A stretch of DNA of 8,353 bases from Nostoc cf. edaphicum LEGE 07299 (GTDB taxonomy: Bacteria; Cyanobacteriota; Cyanobacteriia; Cyanobacteriales; Nostocaceae). The notes under the pieces are model-generated. The model searched no databases. It was not told where the DNA came from and saw nothing but the letters and a program-made list of their open reading frames with translations. The stretch lies in the NCBI RefSeq assembly GCF_015207245.1, contig NZ_JADEXF010000100.1, positions 1-8,353 on the forward strand. Direction: 5' to 3'. Below are positions 1-6,680 of this stretch, in pieces. Made by a program: the position numbers and the translations under genes. Position 1 is the first letter of the stretch. Every line of letters begins with the position of its first letter.

Positions 1-627
1 TAGTAACTTTTTACTACCGATTTTGATCCCTACGTCTTGAAGAAAATTATTTTTGAAACCAATTAGAATAATCCTTTCTCTATCCTGGGGTACGCCATAT
101 TCGATAGTATTAATTAATCGCTCTGTTAATATATATCCTGCTTCGTGTAATTGTTGCTTGAGCGATTCAAAAAATAAACGGTGTTTTGTTGTCTTCCATA
201 AACCCTTAACGTTCTCAAATAAAAAGAAATCTGGAAGATTGCGGCAAATTAATTCAATATATGCAGCGGAAAGTTTACCATTATTTCCTAAACTTCCTCT
301 ATTTTTCCCACCAATAGAAAAATCAGGACAGGGAGGTCCACCAATGAAACCAATTATCTTATGAGATTTGCGGCAGTCTTTAACTAATTCTTGAAGGTGT
401 TCTGCTTCTTTTCCAATAATAAGTTTTGTTACATCTCCTGCCTCACCGTGATTATATCCATATTCAGGCGATCGCATTTTTAGAACTTCCCGTGAATGGC
501 GATAGGCGGCGATGAATGGAGCGAAGATTTCATTGACATAAACAATATTAAAACCGCTAGTTTCAAAACCTAAATCTAGGAAACCGGAGCCAGCAAAAAA
601 AGAAAAAATACAAGGGCGATCGCTCAT
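1..627 (-). CDS. C5-cytosine DNA methyltransferase, C-terminus beyond left edge
   Basis: Transfers a methyl group from S-adenosylmethionine to carbon 5 of cytosine in a specific DNA site. My minus-strand translation gives 209 uninterrupted codons from an ATG at 627, running off the left edge. The family motifs come in order: motif I FAGSGFLDLGF (about residues 11-21, SAM binding), motif IV GGPPCPDFS (96-104, catalytic Cys100), motif VI ENV (138-140, Glu138) and motif VIII QDRERIILIGF (181-191). The target-recognition region and motifs IX-X would lie outside the window, so the recognised site cannot be read. No other in-frame start exists before the upstream stop at 664-666, and the ribosome site is weak. 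Motif IV has PCP where most members have PCQ. No restriction gene lies in the following 375 bp, so within this window it looks orphan. The family call is certain from the motifs; the specificity is unknown. Confidence 0.93.
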   Translation of the reverse strand, partial: MSDRPCIFSFFAGSGFLDLGFETSGFNIVYVNEIFAPFIAAYRHSREVLKMRSPEYGYNHGEAGDVTKLIIGKEAEHLQELVKDCRKSHKIIGFIGGPPCPDFSIGGKNRGSLGNNGKLSAAYIELICRNLPDFFLFENVKGLWKTTKHRLFFESLKQQLHEAGYILTERLINTIEYGVPQDRERIILIGFKNNFLQDVGIKIGSKKLL

Positions 628-1002
628 TGCATGACTAGTACGATCAAAAAATCTTATTAATATTCATATTAAAGAAAAATGGGTTATCTACGTAACTTAT
701 AGGGAGAGCTAATACTAAACTATCCCAATTTTGACTTTAGGTTTGGCAAAAACTAATACACTTAGGGCTTTTACGTAAGTACCAATCAAAAAAGAACAAT
801 TTCAAAACTGCTTAAATAGTAAAAAATTTTCACAGTTTCCCTAAGTATTACATCTCAAAGTTTACTCAATCTTTAAGGAAAATACCTGACAGAAAAAGAG
901 TCTAGAGTCACAATTAAATATAGGGGTTTCCAAGCCCAAATGATATTTCAGACAAATATTTGTCACTAAATAAAAAACCGGGGTACTTGAGACTAAATTT
1001 TT
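628..1002. other. AT-rich divergent spacer between methyltransferase and glycosyltransferase
   Basis: This 375-bp gap lies between divergently read genes and must hold both promoters. I found no credible ORF or RNA gene in it. A rightward candidate promoter is TTGACT at 731-736 with TAATAC at 754-759 (17-bp spacer); the -10 is poor, though TACACT at 757-762 fits the loose cyanobacterial TAnnnT pattern at a longer spacing. It would give a leader of more than 200 nt before the glycosyltransferase. The small palindrome TTACGTAA lies at 771-778 and a 14-bp palindrome at 951-964. None of these is proven. Confidence 0.4.
951..964. promoter_or_regulatory. 14-bp perfect palindrome upstream of wcaI-like gene
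   Basis: GACAAATATTTGTC is identical to its reverse complement and ends 38 bp before the glycosyltransferase start codon. Its form (GACA-N6-TGTC) fits a binding site for a dimeric repressor or activator. No regulator gene lies nearby, so the binding protein is unknown. It could also be chance in AT-rich DNA. Confidence 0.3.
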
Positions 1003-2277
1003 ATGCGGATTTTAATTTACTCCTACAACTACTATCCAGAGCCAATTGGTATTGCCCCACTGATGACTGAATTAGCAGAGGGACTAGTGAAACGTGGACA
1101 TGAAGTTCGCGTAGTTACTGCTATGCCGAACTACCCTGAGCGGCAAATTTACCAGGAATATCGGGGCAAATGGTATGTCAACGAATACAAAAATGGCGTT
1201 CAAATTCAACGCAGTTACGTTTGGATTCGTCCACAACCAAACCTATTAGATCGGATATTACTAGATGCGAGTTTCGTCGTCACTAGTTTTGTACCCGCCC
1301 TTATCGGTTGGCGCCCAGATGTGATACTCTCAACATCGCCATCCTTGCCAAGTTGTGTACCAGTTGCGCTTTTAGGATGGTTACGTGCTTGTCCTGTAAT
1401 CTTAAATCTACAAGATATATTACCAGAAGCAGCCGTCCACGTCGGGCTGCTAAAAAATAAATTACTCATCCAGTTGTTTACATTATTAGAAAAATTTGCC
1501 TACCGCAGTGCCAGTAAAATTAGCGTCATCGCCGATGGGTTTGTGGACAATTTGCGAGCTAAGGGCGTAGAAGCTCACAAAATTGTGCAAATTCCCAACT
1601 GGGTTGATGTAAATTTTATCCGCCCTTTGCCTAAAGAAGATAACGCTTTTCGTGCAGCACATAATCTGAATGGCAAATTTGTAGTACTGTATTCTGGTAA
1701 CATTGCCCTAACCCAAGGCTTAGAAAGCGTCGTCAAAGCTGCTTCTGTGTTGCGCCATATCCCAGATATTGTCTTTGTCATAGTTGGAGAGGCAAAAGGT
1801 TTACAGCGATTGCAACAGGAATGTCTAGACTGCGGCGCAGATAATGTATTGTTACTGCCATTTCAACCCCGTAAACATTTGCCACAAATGTTGGCAGCTG
1901 CGGATGTTGGTTTAGTGGTGCAAAAGAAAAATGTTGTATCCTTCAATATGCCGTCAAAAATTCAAGTGCTACTTGCTAGTGGAGGGGCCTTAGTTGCCTC
2001 TGTACCCGACAATGGTACGGCAGCAAGAGCCATTAGGCAAAGTGGCGGCGGAGTTATCGTTCCTCCAGAAGATCCCCAAGCTTTAGCGATGGCAATTTTA
2101 GATTTGTACAAAAACCCCGAAAAAGTCAAAACTCTGGGTTACAAAAGTCGCCAATATGCTGTTGAGCAATATGCTTTTGAGCAAGCCTTAAACCAGTATG
2201 AGTCCTTGTGTTACTCATTGACAGCAGAACATAGAGAAATTCAGTCTACAGGCATAGTTACAAAACAAGAAGTTTAA
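1003..2277 (+). CDS. wcaI: WcaI-like family 4 glycosyltransferase
   Basis: Probably transfers a sugar from a nucleotide-sugar donor to a lipid-linked intermediate on the cytoplasmic side of the membrane, in exopolysaccharide assembly. The 424-residue protein has the GT-B layout of GT4 enzymes. The N-terminal half opens MRILIYSYNYYPEPIGIAP, followed by GHEVRVVTAMPNYPE (about residues 32-46) and LQDILPEAA (136-144), a pattern I recognise from colanic-acid WcaI proteins. The C-terminal nucleotide-sugar-binding half starts near residue 225 (VVLYSGNIALTQGLESV) and includes NMPSKIQVLLASGGALVASV (315-334). The second Glu of the usual E-x7-E motif is not obvious, as is common in this subgroup. Length is close to family norms. 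The start fits the conserved N-terminus, although the upstream ribosome site is weak. No other polysaccharide gene flanks it. The gene contains no HIP1 site. Acceptor and sugar cannot be told from sequence. Confidence 0.88.
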   Translation: MRILIYSYNYYPEPIGIAPLMTELAEGLVKRGHEVRVVTAMPNYPERQIYQEYRGKWYVNEYKNGVQIQRSYVWIRPQPNLLDRILLDASFVVTSFVPALIGWRPDVILSTSPSLPSCVPVALLGWLRACPVILNLQDILPEAAVHVGLLKNKLLIQLFTLLEKFAYRSASKISVIADGFVDNLRAKGVEAHKIVQIPNWVDVNFIRPLPKEDNAFRAAHNLNGKFVVLYSGNIALTQGLESVVKAASVLRHIPDIVFVIVGEAKGLQRLQQECLDCGADNVLLLPFQPRKHLPQMLAAADVGLVVQKKNVVSFNMPSKIQVLLASGGALVASVPDNGTAARAIRQSGGGVIVPPEDPQALAMAILDLYKNPEKVKTLGYKSRQYAVEQYAFEQALNQYESLCYSLTAEHREIQSTGIVTKQEV

Positions 2278-2281
2278 TCTT

Positions 2282-2301
2282 TGCAGCAAAGTTATGCTGC
2301 A
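2282..2301 (+). terminator. small hairpin just after the glycosyltransferase stop
   Basis: TGCAGCA and TGCTGCA form a 7-bp perfect stem with a 6-nt loop, beginning 5 nt after the stop codon. No clear U-tract follows, so it may stabilise the mRNA end rather than terminate transcription. Confidence 0.3.
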
Positions 2302-2324
2302 TCTGTCTGTATAAATTACAATTA

Positions 2325-2360
2325 TGCCCTCAAATCTAAGTAGTGAGAGTTTTGAGGGTA
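2325..2360 (+). terminator. possible terminator of the glycosyltransferase transcript
   Basis: CCCTCAAA at 2327-2334 pairs perfectly with TTTGAGGG at 2351-2358. The outer T-A pair and a G-U wobble extend the stem to 10 bp, around a 16-nt loop. The tract after it (GCGAATTTTA) has only four consecutive T, so termination would be modest. Together with the hairpin just before it, this is the most likely 3' end. Confidence 0.4.
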
Positions 2361-2787
2361 GCGAATTTTACTAATATAAATATAGCAATAGATAAGAAGA
2401 TTTTCAGATGCATTGTTGAACTAAAAATCTCACGGCTTCACTTCATTCAACTCGTGGGTTATTGATACCTAAGTGCGTATTTATACTTATTTTAAGCGTA
2501 TATAATAAAAGAATCGAACTTTTGCTAGACCAGTTATTAGTATGCTGCCTTGTATCGTAATTTTTAGCAGACAGTCAGTATAAAGCGTAGATATGTAGTA
2601 GTTACCTGCAAATTACTAGCTTTACATTACATATTATGCTGTTTGATGAATCTGCAATTATTTTCGCTCTCAATTCTTGCTGGAAAGCTATTGGTTGATT
2701 TATCGCTGCACAAGAACCATCAGCAATCAGCCGTTGCGGATATCGAAATCTAAACAGGCAATTATCAAACTAATCCCATAGACACCT

Positions 2788-2813
2788 GTTTTTTTGTTAG
2801 TATTCAAAAAAAC
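2788..2813. repeat. A/T inverted repeat
   Basis: GTTTTTTTG at 2788-2796 and CAAAAAAAC at 2805-2813 are perfect reverse complements around an 8-nt loop. A stem of seven A-T pairs capped by G-C pairs is weak as a terminator. It could be a protein-binding or intrinsically bent site upstream of rsfS. Confidence 0.35.
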
Positions 2814-2816
2814 CTA

Positions 2817-2873
2817 TTGACACATTTGTCAGATCAATTGTTCGTTGTTTGTAAGTAAATGTCAACAATTGTT
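2817..2873 (+). promoter_or_regulatory. possible rsfS promoter/operator with repeated words
   Basis: TTGACA at 2817-2822 could be a -35 hexamer, but 17-18 bp downstream there is no good -10. It is part of the inverted repeat TGACA-N4-TGTCA (2818-2831). The block TTTGTCAGATCAATTGTT (2825-2842) recurs in shortened form: TGTCA at 2860-2864 and CAATTGTT at 2866-2873. The two CAATTGTT copies are 31 bp apart, near three helical turns. The second lies in a 10-bp palindrome, AACAATTGTT. The arrangement suggests paired binding sites just before rsfS. Confidence 0.3.
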
Positions 2874-2901
2874 TCAAAAGGAAGAAAGCACCTGAGGTTT
2901 A

Positions 2902-3360
2902 ATGACTGATTATTTCCAAGGAAATTTCCCATTGCAATCTGTCCCACTGACGAAGAGTGCGGTAATAAGCCACGGCCAAACCGAAGAGGCAAGCGAAAAA
3001 TTAGCTGCAACGATCGCTGTTGCGGCATCAGATCGCAAAGCAGGTGAGATTCTATTGCTCAAAGTAGCAGAGGTATCCTACTTGGCGGATTACTTTGTGA
3101 TGATGACTGGCTATTCTAAGGTACAGGTAAGGGCGATCGCTCAAGCAATTGAAGGAAAAGTCGAAACTGAGTTGCAACGCCGTCCCTTAAGGACAGAAGG
3201 AAAAGTCGAGGGCAGTTGGGTACTACAAGATTACGGTGATGTGATCGTTCATATCATGATGCCCAAGGAACGGGAGTTTTATAATTTAGAAGCGTTCTGG
3301 ATTCATGCAGAGCGTATTTCCCTTCCAGAATCTGATGAAGGTGAGGGTAAGCCAACATGA
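2902..3360 (+). CDS. rsfS: ribosome silencing factor RsfS (Iojap/DUF143)
   Basis: RsfS-family proteins bind ribosomal protein uL14 on the 50S subunit and block joining of the 30S, lowering translation when nutrients are short. The 152-residue protein has the Iojap core from about residue 32 to 140. Family hallmarks are the LADYFVMMTGYSKVQVRAIA segment (61-80), the GSWVLQDYGDVIVHI strand (104-118, with conserved Trp106 and DYGD 110-113) and EREFYNLEAFW (123-133). About 30 extra residues precede the core; the chosen ATG has GAGG four bases upstream, a short but usable spacing. The stop codon overlaps the start of the next gene as ATGA, so the two are probably co-transcribed and translationally coupled. 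One HIP1 site lies inside the gene. Function is assigned from strong family resemblance. Confidence 0.93.
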   Translation: MTDYFQGNFPLQSVPLTKSAVISHGQTEEASEKLAATIAVAASDRKAGEILLLKVAEVSYLADYFVMMTGYSKVQVRAIAQAIEGKVETELQRRPLRTEGKVEGSWVLQDYGDVIVHIMMPKEREFYNLEAFWIHAERISLPESDEGEGKPT

Positions 3361-3857
3361 TTAGGTCTTCGGTTTCTAATTGCCCAGTTCCTACAGACCA
3401 ACAACCACTCAATGAATACCAAGAGTTAAAAACTTCCTGGCTGTTTCGTGATACCACTTTACATTGGCGCGAGTATATCACGAAACTTTTTTGGATTTGG
3501 GGTTTATCTTGGCTCTTCGCAGGGCCGATAGCTGCGGCAAGTTTTCCACCTCACAAGTATATTGCACATTTTCTTCTCTGTGGTGCAGCAGGAGCCAGTG
3601 TCGGGTTAGTGCTGATACTGGTAAGGTTATACTTAGGCTGGTTCTACGTGTGCGATCGCCTTTGTAGCCCCACAGTATTTTATGAAGAGTCCGGCTGGTA
3701 CGATGGTCAAACTTGGACAAAGCCACAGGAAATCCTTAACCGCGATCGCTTAATTGTCTCATACGAAATCAAACCCATTCTGCGGCGGTTACAATTTACC
3801 TTCGCTGGCTTGGCGGGAATGTACGTTATTGGTACTATAGGTTGGCATTTGTTTTAA
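3357..3857 (+). CDS. CGLD27/DUF1230 family membrane protein
   Basis: This 166-residue protein belongs to the family named for Conserved in the Green Lineage and Diatoms 27 (DUF1230), shared by cyanobacteria and chloroplast-bearing eukaryotes. The biochemical role is unknown; the plant member has been linked to chloroplast function and iron status. Visible family marks are the N-terminal CPVPTDQQPLNEYQ (about residues 9-22) and FYEESGWYDGQTWTKPQE (108-125). Hydrophobic stretches near 43-62, 68-97 and 145-164 suggest two to four membrane spans, so it likely sits in the thylakoid or plasma membrane. Its ATG overlaps the rsfS stop by four bases, which argues for coupled translation. It contains two HIP1 sites. 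No catalytic motif is evident. The family call is confident; the function is open. Confidence 0.87.
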   Translation: MIRSSVSNCPVPTDQQPLNEYQELKTSWLFRDTTLHWREYITKLFWIWGLSWLFAGPIAAASFPPHKYIAHFLLCGAAGASVGLVLILVRLYLGWFYVCDRLCSPTVFYEESGWYDGQTWTKPQEILNRDRLIVSYEIKPILRRLQFTFAGLAGMYVIGTIGWHLF

Positions 3858-3860
3858 AGC

Positions 3861-3999
3861 GTCATTGGTCATTGGTGAGCCAGTGCGGTCTTCTCCCAAA
3901 GGGAGAGGCTAGCGCCAAGGGGGTTTCCCCCATGAGCAACTGGCGAACCCGAAGGCTCATTAGTCATTAGCTAAGGACTAATTACCAATGACCAATGAC
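3861..3999. repeat. folded intergenic repeat with 16-bp terminal inverted repeats
   Basis: GTCATTGGTCATTGGT at the left end is the exact reverse complement of ACCAATGACCAATGAC at the right end; each is built of 7-bp tandem units (GTCATTG or its complement). Inside are TCTCCC/GGGAGA (3892-3906), GGGGG-TTT-CCCCC (3919-3931), ATGAGC/GCTCAT (3932-3960), a tandem TCATTAG pair (3957-3970) and TTAGTC/GACTAA (3960-3981). The whole could fold into a long branched hairpin. Heptamer units and G/C-rich hairpins of this style recur in heterocystous cyanobacterial genomes (short tandemly repeated repetitive sequences). It may be a small non-autonomous mobile element. It may also act as a 3'-end structure for the rsfS transcript. 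Confidence 0.75.
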
Positions 4000-4033
4000 T
4001 AAATTAATTAAAAAAGGTGATAAATATAAACCC

Positions 4034-4987
4034 ATGACAATGGGAAAACGAACTCAAGCCACAGCACTGGAAGTCCGGTTGCTGCGGGAAGGTATTATTG
4101 AATCCAGGCATATAGTCCAAGCTGTTGTCTGCGACGAACGAGGACGGGTTCTAACCGTTGCCGGAAATTCTGAAACTGCTGCATTTATCCGTTCAGCCCT
4201 CAAACCATTTCAGGCACTCGCAGTAACTACCACAGGTACGCTGGAACGCTATCAACTCAGCGATCGCGACTTAGCAATTATTACAAGTTCCCACAAAGGA
4301 AAAATAGATCAAGTCCGACAGGTATTTAACATCCTTTGGCGGGCCGATCTCGATCCAACTATACTCCAGTGTCCAATTCCTGAAGATAAGCGGAGTCCTC
4401 TGGAATATAATTGCTCTGGAAAACATGCGGGAATGTTAGCTGTTTGTCAGCAACGCCATTGGCCCTTGAATAACTACTTGGATCGCAAGCACCCAATCCA
4501 GCAGTTAATTTTGGGCAAAGTAGCAGAGTTGCTGCGAATGCCAGCCGCAGAATTTATCAGCGCTCATGATGACTGTGGCGCACCAACTTATCTAATGCAA
4601 CTCGGTCACATGGCATCTTTGTATGCACTGTTAGCCTCTAGTACCAACTTGGATATGGAGCGCATTGTCCGTGCAATGACTCATCACCCCGCGATGGTCG
4701 CAGGAGATGGAGAATTTGATACGGAACTGATGCGCTTAACTCCAGGAGAACTAGTCAGTAAAACTGGTGCCGAAGGAGTGCAGTGCATTGGTAGACTCGG
4801 TGAAGGCTTGGGATTGGCAATCAAAGTCATGGATGGGGCAAAACGAGCAAAATATGCCGTTGCTATTCACTTACTCCAGCAAATGGGGTGGATTAGTCCT
4901 AGCGCCGCCGAAAGCCTCTCAGAAAAGTTTGTCACCTTGGGAAAATACAAGCGTTTAGAAGTAATTGGAGAATTATCATTTTTGTAG
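4034..4987 (+). CDS. L-asparaginase, Rhizobium etli AnsA-like (asparaginase II family)
   Basis: Predicted to hydrolyse L-asparagine to aspartate and ammonia in the cytoplasm. From this start it is 317 residues. Residues matching those reported for the R. etli enzyme are all present at fitting spacing: Ser54-x2-Lys57 in RSALKPFQAL, Ser86 in SSHKG, the zinc-site residues Cys127 and Lys130 in NCSGKHAG, Cys181 in DDCGAPTY, and Lys243 in SKTGAEG. It is therefore unrelated to the E. coli type and the plant-type (Ntn) asparaginases. An in-frame ATG at 3995 would add 13 residues, but it lies inside the terminal repeat of the preceding element and encodes a lysine-rich tail. The ATG at 4034 has AAAGGTGA 13 bases upstream and begins MTMGKRTQA, so I prefer it. 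A tRNA gene follows 46 bp downstream. One HIP1 site lies within. Confidence 0.87.
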   Translation: MTMGKRTQATALEVRLLREGIIESRHIVQAVVCDERGRVLTVAGNSETAAFIRSALKPFQALAVTTTGTLERYQLSDRDLAIITSSHKGKIDQVRQVFNILWRADLDPTILQCPIPEDKRSPLEYNCSGKHAGMLAVCQQRHWPLNNYLDRKHPIQQLILGKVAELLRMPAAEFISAHDDCGAPTYLMQLGHMASLYALLASSTNLDMERIVRAMTHHPAMVAGDGEFDTELMRLTPGELVSKTGAEGVQCIGRLGEGLGLAIKVMDGAKRAKYAVAIHLLQQMGWISPSAAESLSEKFVTLGKYKRLEVIGELSFL

Positions 4988-5012
4988 TTGCCAAACTCTT
5001 GACTATAGGTTA

Positions 5013-5021
5013 TGCTATAAA
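5013..5021 (+). promoter_or_regulatory. extended -10 promoter for the initiator tRNA
   Basis: TGCTATAAA is an extended -10 (TGn followed by TATAAA), 12 bp before the mature tRNA 5' end, a typical distance. TTGACT at 4999-5004 is only 11 bp upstream, too close to serve as its -35, so the extended -10 may carry recognition. Confidence 0.45.
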
Positions 5022-5033
5022 AGTTAAGAGCGA

Positions 5034-5110
<77 letters not shown>

Positions 5111-5120
5111 AATAAAAGAC

Positions 5121-5167
5121 AAAACAAAAACCCTACAATCAGTTAAAGATTGCAGGGTTTTTGTTTT
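5121..5167 (+). terminator. strong intrinsic terminator after tRNA-fMet
   Basis: A 20-nt arm (5121-5140) pairs with 5148-5167 through a single A-C mismatch, around a 7-nt loop. The G/C core is CCCT/AGGG, and the 3' arm runs into TTTTTGTTTT. The 5' arm is correspondingly A-rich, so it could work in both directions. It separates the tRNA from the downstream GTPase-like gene. Confidence 0.88.
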
Positions 5168-5216
5168 ATTTTGATCTATTCTGGAAGAAATAGCCATCTA
5201 AAAGGCGCGGAGAATC

Positions 5217-6671
5217 ATGGTTGTGAAGTTGCAGCGACCAATTTTAGTGGGAGGATTGGGACTGTCCTTTTCTCTGTGGATGTTGGACAGTTGGCACGAT
5301 TCTATAGTGCAGGTGGGTGAGTTTGGTTTGTTGAGTGCCTTAGCTGTAGGCGGTGGTTTGTGGTTATTCCAGCAAAATCGCTCCAAAGACAGTTTAGAGC
5401 AGCTAGATGGTATGGTGGTTGACCGAGCGACTGTGGAAAGTGCGATCGCTAAAACTGAAACTGTAATTAACCAACTAGCACAAGAAGCAGAAAACCATCC
5501 AGCTTTAGAGACACTCAGAGAACAAGTTCCCCAATTGTTGCTGGAATTAGACAGACAAAAAATTAAAGTAGCTGTGACTGGCGGTAAATCCGTCGGTAAA
5601 AGCACTTTAATTCAAGTGTTACAAAATCTAGAGACACAAAATTTCGTGTCTCTACAAGAGACGGCACCTTTATTTAAAGAAGTGGGTGAAAATTCAGATG
5701 CGGCCATTTTGGCAGAAGTAGCAAAATCTGATTTTGTTCTATTTCTGACAAACGGTGATTTGACAGACTCAGAATTTCAAACCTTACAGCAGCTAAAGGC
5801 AGCAAATCAACCTAATATGCTGGTTTTCAACAAACAAGACCAGTATTTAACCGATGAAAGTGCCAACATCTTGCTGTCATTAAAACAGCGGATGCAGGGA
5901 AATGTAGTTGCAACTGCGGCCTCTCCCATTGCCATCAAAGTCCGAAAGCATGAGGCTGATGGTTCTGTGCAAGAGTGGATGGAGCAACCAGCAGCAGATA
6001 TCCAGCAGTTAACTCAACAGTTGGGTGAAGTTTTGGCGCAGCAAGGACAACGGCTAGTTTGGGTGACAACCATGAGAAAAGCCGGGTTGTTGAAAGCTGA
6101 GGCGAAAAACTGCTTGAATGGAACCAGACGCGATCGCGCCACCCCAATTATTGAACAATATCAGTGGATAGCTGCTGCTGCTGCCTTTGCTAACCCAGTA
6201 CCAGCCTTTGATATTCTGGCAACTGCGGCAATTAATGCTCAAATGGTAATGGATTTGGGTAATATCTATCAGCAAAAATTTTCCCTAGAACAGGCACAAA
6301 CCGTAGCTGGAACAATGGGAAGTTTAATGCTGAAATTGGGTTTAGTTGAACTTTCTACAAAGGCTATTAGTACTGTTCTGAAAAGTAATGCCGTTACCTT
6401 TGTTGCTGGTGGCGTAGTGCAAGGAGTAAGTGCAGCTTATCTGACTAGAGTCGCAGGGTTAAGTCTAGTTGAGTATTTCCAACAGCAAGAAATAGCGATA
6501 GATTCTGGAACTGGTTTGAATTTGGAGAATTTGCGGCAAACCTTGCAAAAAGTATTTCAGCAAAATCAGCAGATTGGTTTTTTGCAGGGATTTGTTAAGC
6601 AAAGCGTGAAGCGTTTGTTGCCAGAGGTGCAGCAGGTTGAAGTAGTTGGTGTTCAGAAGTTTATAGGTTAA
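5217..6671 (+). CDS. membrane-associated P-loop GTPase-like protein with DUF697-like C-terminus
   Basis: This 484-residue protein resembles cyanobacterial GTPase/DUF697 (YcjF-like) proteins, whose role is not established. Two hydrophobic stretches near residues 8-22 and 34-51 probably anchor it to a membrane. A helical linker (about 60-113) leads to a GTPase domain with a P-loop GGKSVGKST (122-130) and a G4 motif NKQD (205-208), giving guanine specificity. A DxxG switch motif is not clear. From about 310 to 420 there are alanine/glycine-rich hydrophobic helices typical of DUF697, and the tail is glutamine-rich. GGAG lies four bases before the start. A palindromic repeat is embedded in frame between the P-loop and the following strand. 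It is preceded by the tRNA terminator, so it needs its own promoter, which I could not locate with confidence. It contains two HIP1 sites. Involvement in envelope or membrane stress is speculation. Confidence 0.78.
   Translation: MVVKLQRPILVGGLGLSFSLWMLDSWHDSIVQVGEFGLLSALAVGGGLWLFQQNRSKDSLEQLDGMVVDRATVESAIAKTETVINQLAQEAENHPALETLREQVPQLLLELDRQKIKVAVTGGKSVGKSTLIQVLQNLETQNFVSLQETAPLFKEVGENSDAAILAEVAKSDFVLFLTNGDLTDSEFQTLQQLKAANQPNMLVFNKQDQYLTDESANILLSLKQRMQGNVVATAASPIAIKVRKHEADGSVQEWMEQPAADIQQLTQQLGEVLAQQGQRLVWVTTMRKAGLLKAEAKNCLNGTRRDRATPIIEQYQWIAAAAAFANPVPAFDILATAAINAQMVMDLGNIYQQKFSLEQAQTVAGTMGSLMLKLGLVELSTKAISTVLKSNAVTFVAGGVVQGVSAAYLTRVAGLSLVEYFQQQEIAIDSGTGLNLENLRQTLQKVFQQNQQIGFLQGFVKQSVKRLLPEVQQVEVVGVQKFIG
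5629..5654. repeat. palindromic repeat inside the GTPase-like gene
   Basis: TAGAGACAC and GTGTCTCTA are 9-bp perfect inverted arms around an 8-nt centre, and AAGAGACG follows immediately. Hairpins of this type (GAGACRC...GYGTCTC) are familiar dispersed repeats in Nostoc-like genomes, usually between genes. Here the reading frame stays open and the element encodes roughly NLETQNFVSLQ, just after the P-loop. Confidence 0.65.
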
Positions 6672-6680
6672 GTTCATCTA

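Larger units (their letters stand above)
2278..2901. other. 624-bp gene-poor spacer before rsfS
   Basis: No ORF here is persuasive and no tRNA or other RNA gene is recognisable. Apart from the two hairpins near its left end, it holds a perfect TATAAT at 2501-2506 without a good -35, and an A/T hairpin at 2788-2813. At the right end are a TTGACA at 2817-2822 and repeated TGTCA and CAATTGTT words. Two overlapping tiny reading frames start at 2636 and 2646, but neither shows coding support. It probably contains the rsfS promoter and a long leader, or decayed sequence. Confidence 0.4.

Noticed and set aside
53..364. 103-codon open frame on the plus strand
   Set aside because: It lies wholly antisense to the methyltransferase, whose catalytic and SAM motifs are clear; it has no ribosome site or recognisable protein features.
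2501..2506. Perfect TATAAT as a promoter for a small RNA
   Set aside because: No matching -35 or TGn extension, and no structured RNA or terminator in consistent position; a perfect -10 arises by chance in such AT-rich sequence.
2636..2773. Tiny reading frames: a 35-codon frame from ATG 2646, and a 20-codon frame from ATG 2636 that would continue about 25 more codons past one TGA
   Set aside because: Neither has a good ribosome site or recognisable sequence. The second would need a stop read-through or a decayed gene, for which I have no homologue to cite.
3861..3999. CRISPR-like or riboswitch interpretation of the repeat-rich spacer
   Set aside because: There are no regularly spaced direct repeats with unique spacers and no conserved aptamer core; terminal inverted repeats and heptamer units fit a dispersed repeat better.
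3995..4033. Upstream ATG extending asparaginase by 13 residues
   Set aside because: It falls within the terminal inverted repeat of the preceding element and lacks a ribosome site, whereas 4034 has AAAGGTGA upstream and a family-like N-terminus.
4999..5021. TTGACT plus TATAAA as a standard -35/-10 pair for the tRNA
   Set aside because: The spacer is only 11 bp; the extended -10 TGCTATAAA is the better reading.
5198..5605. 135-codon minus-strand frame under the GTPase-like gene
   Set aside because: It is antisense to a gene with a clear P-loop and NKxD motif and overlaps the start region; low-complexity translation with no family features.
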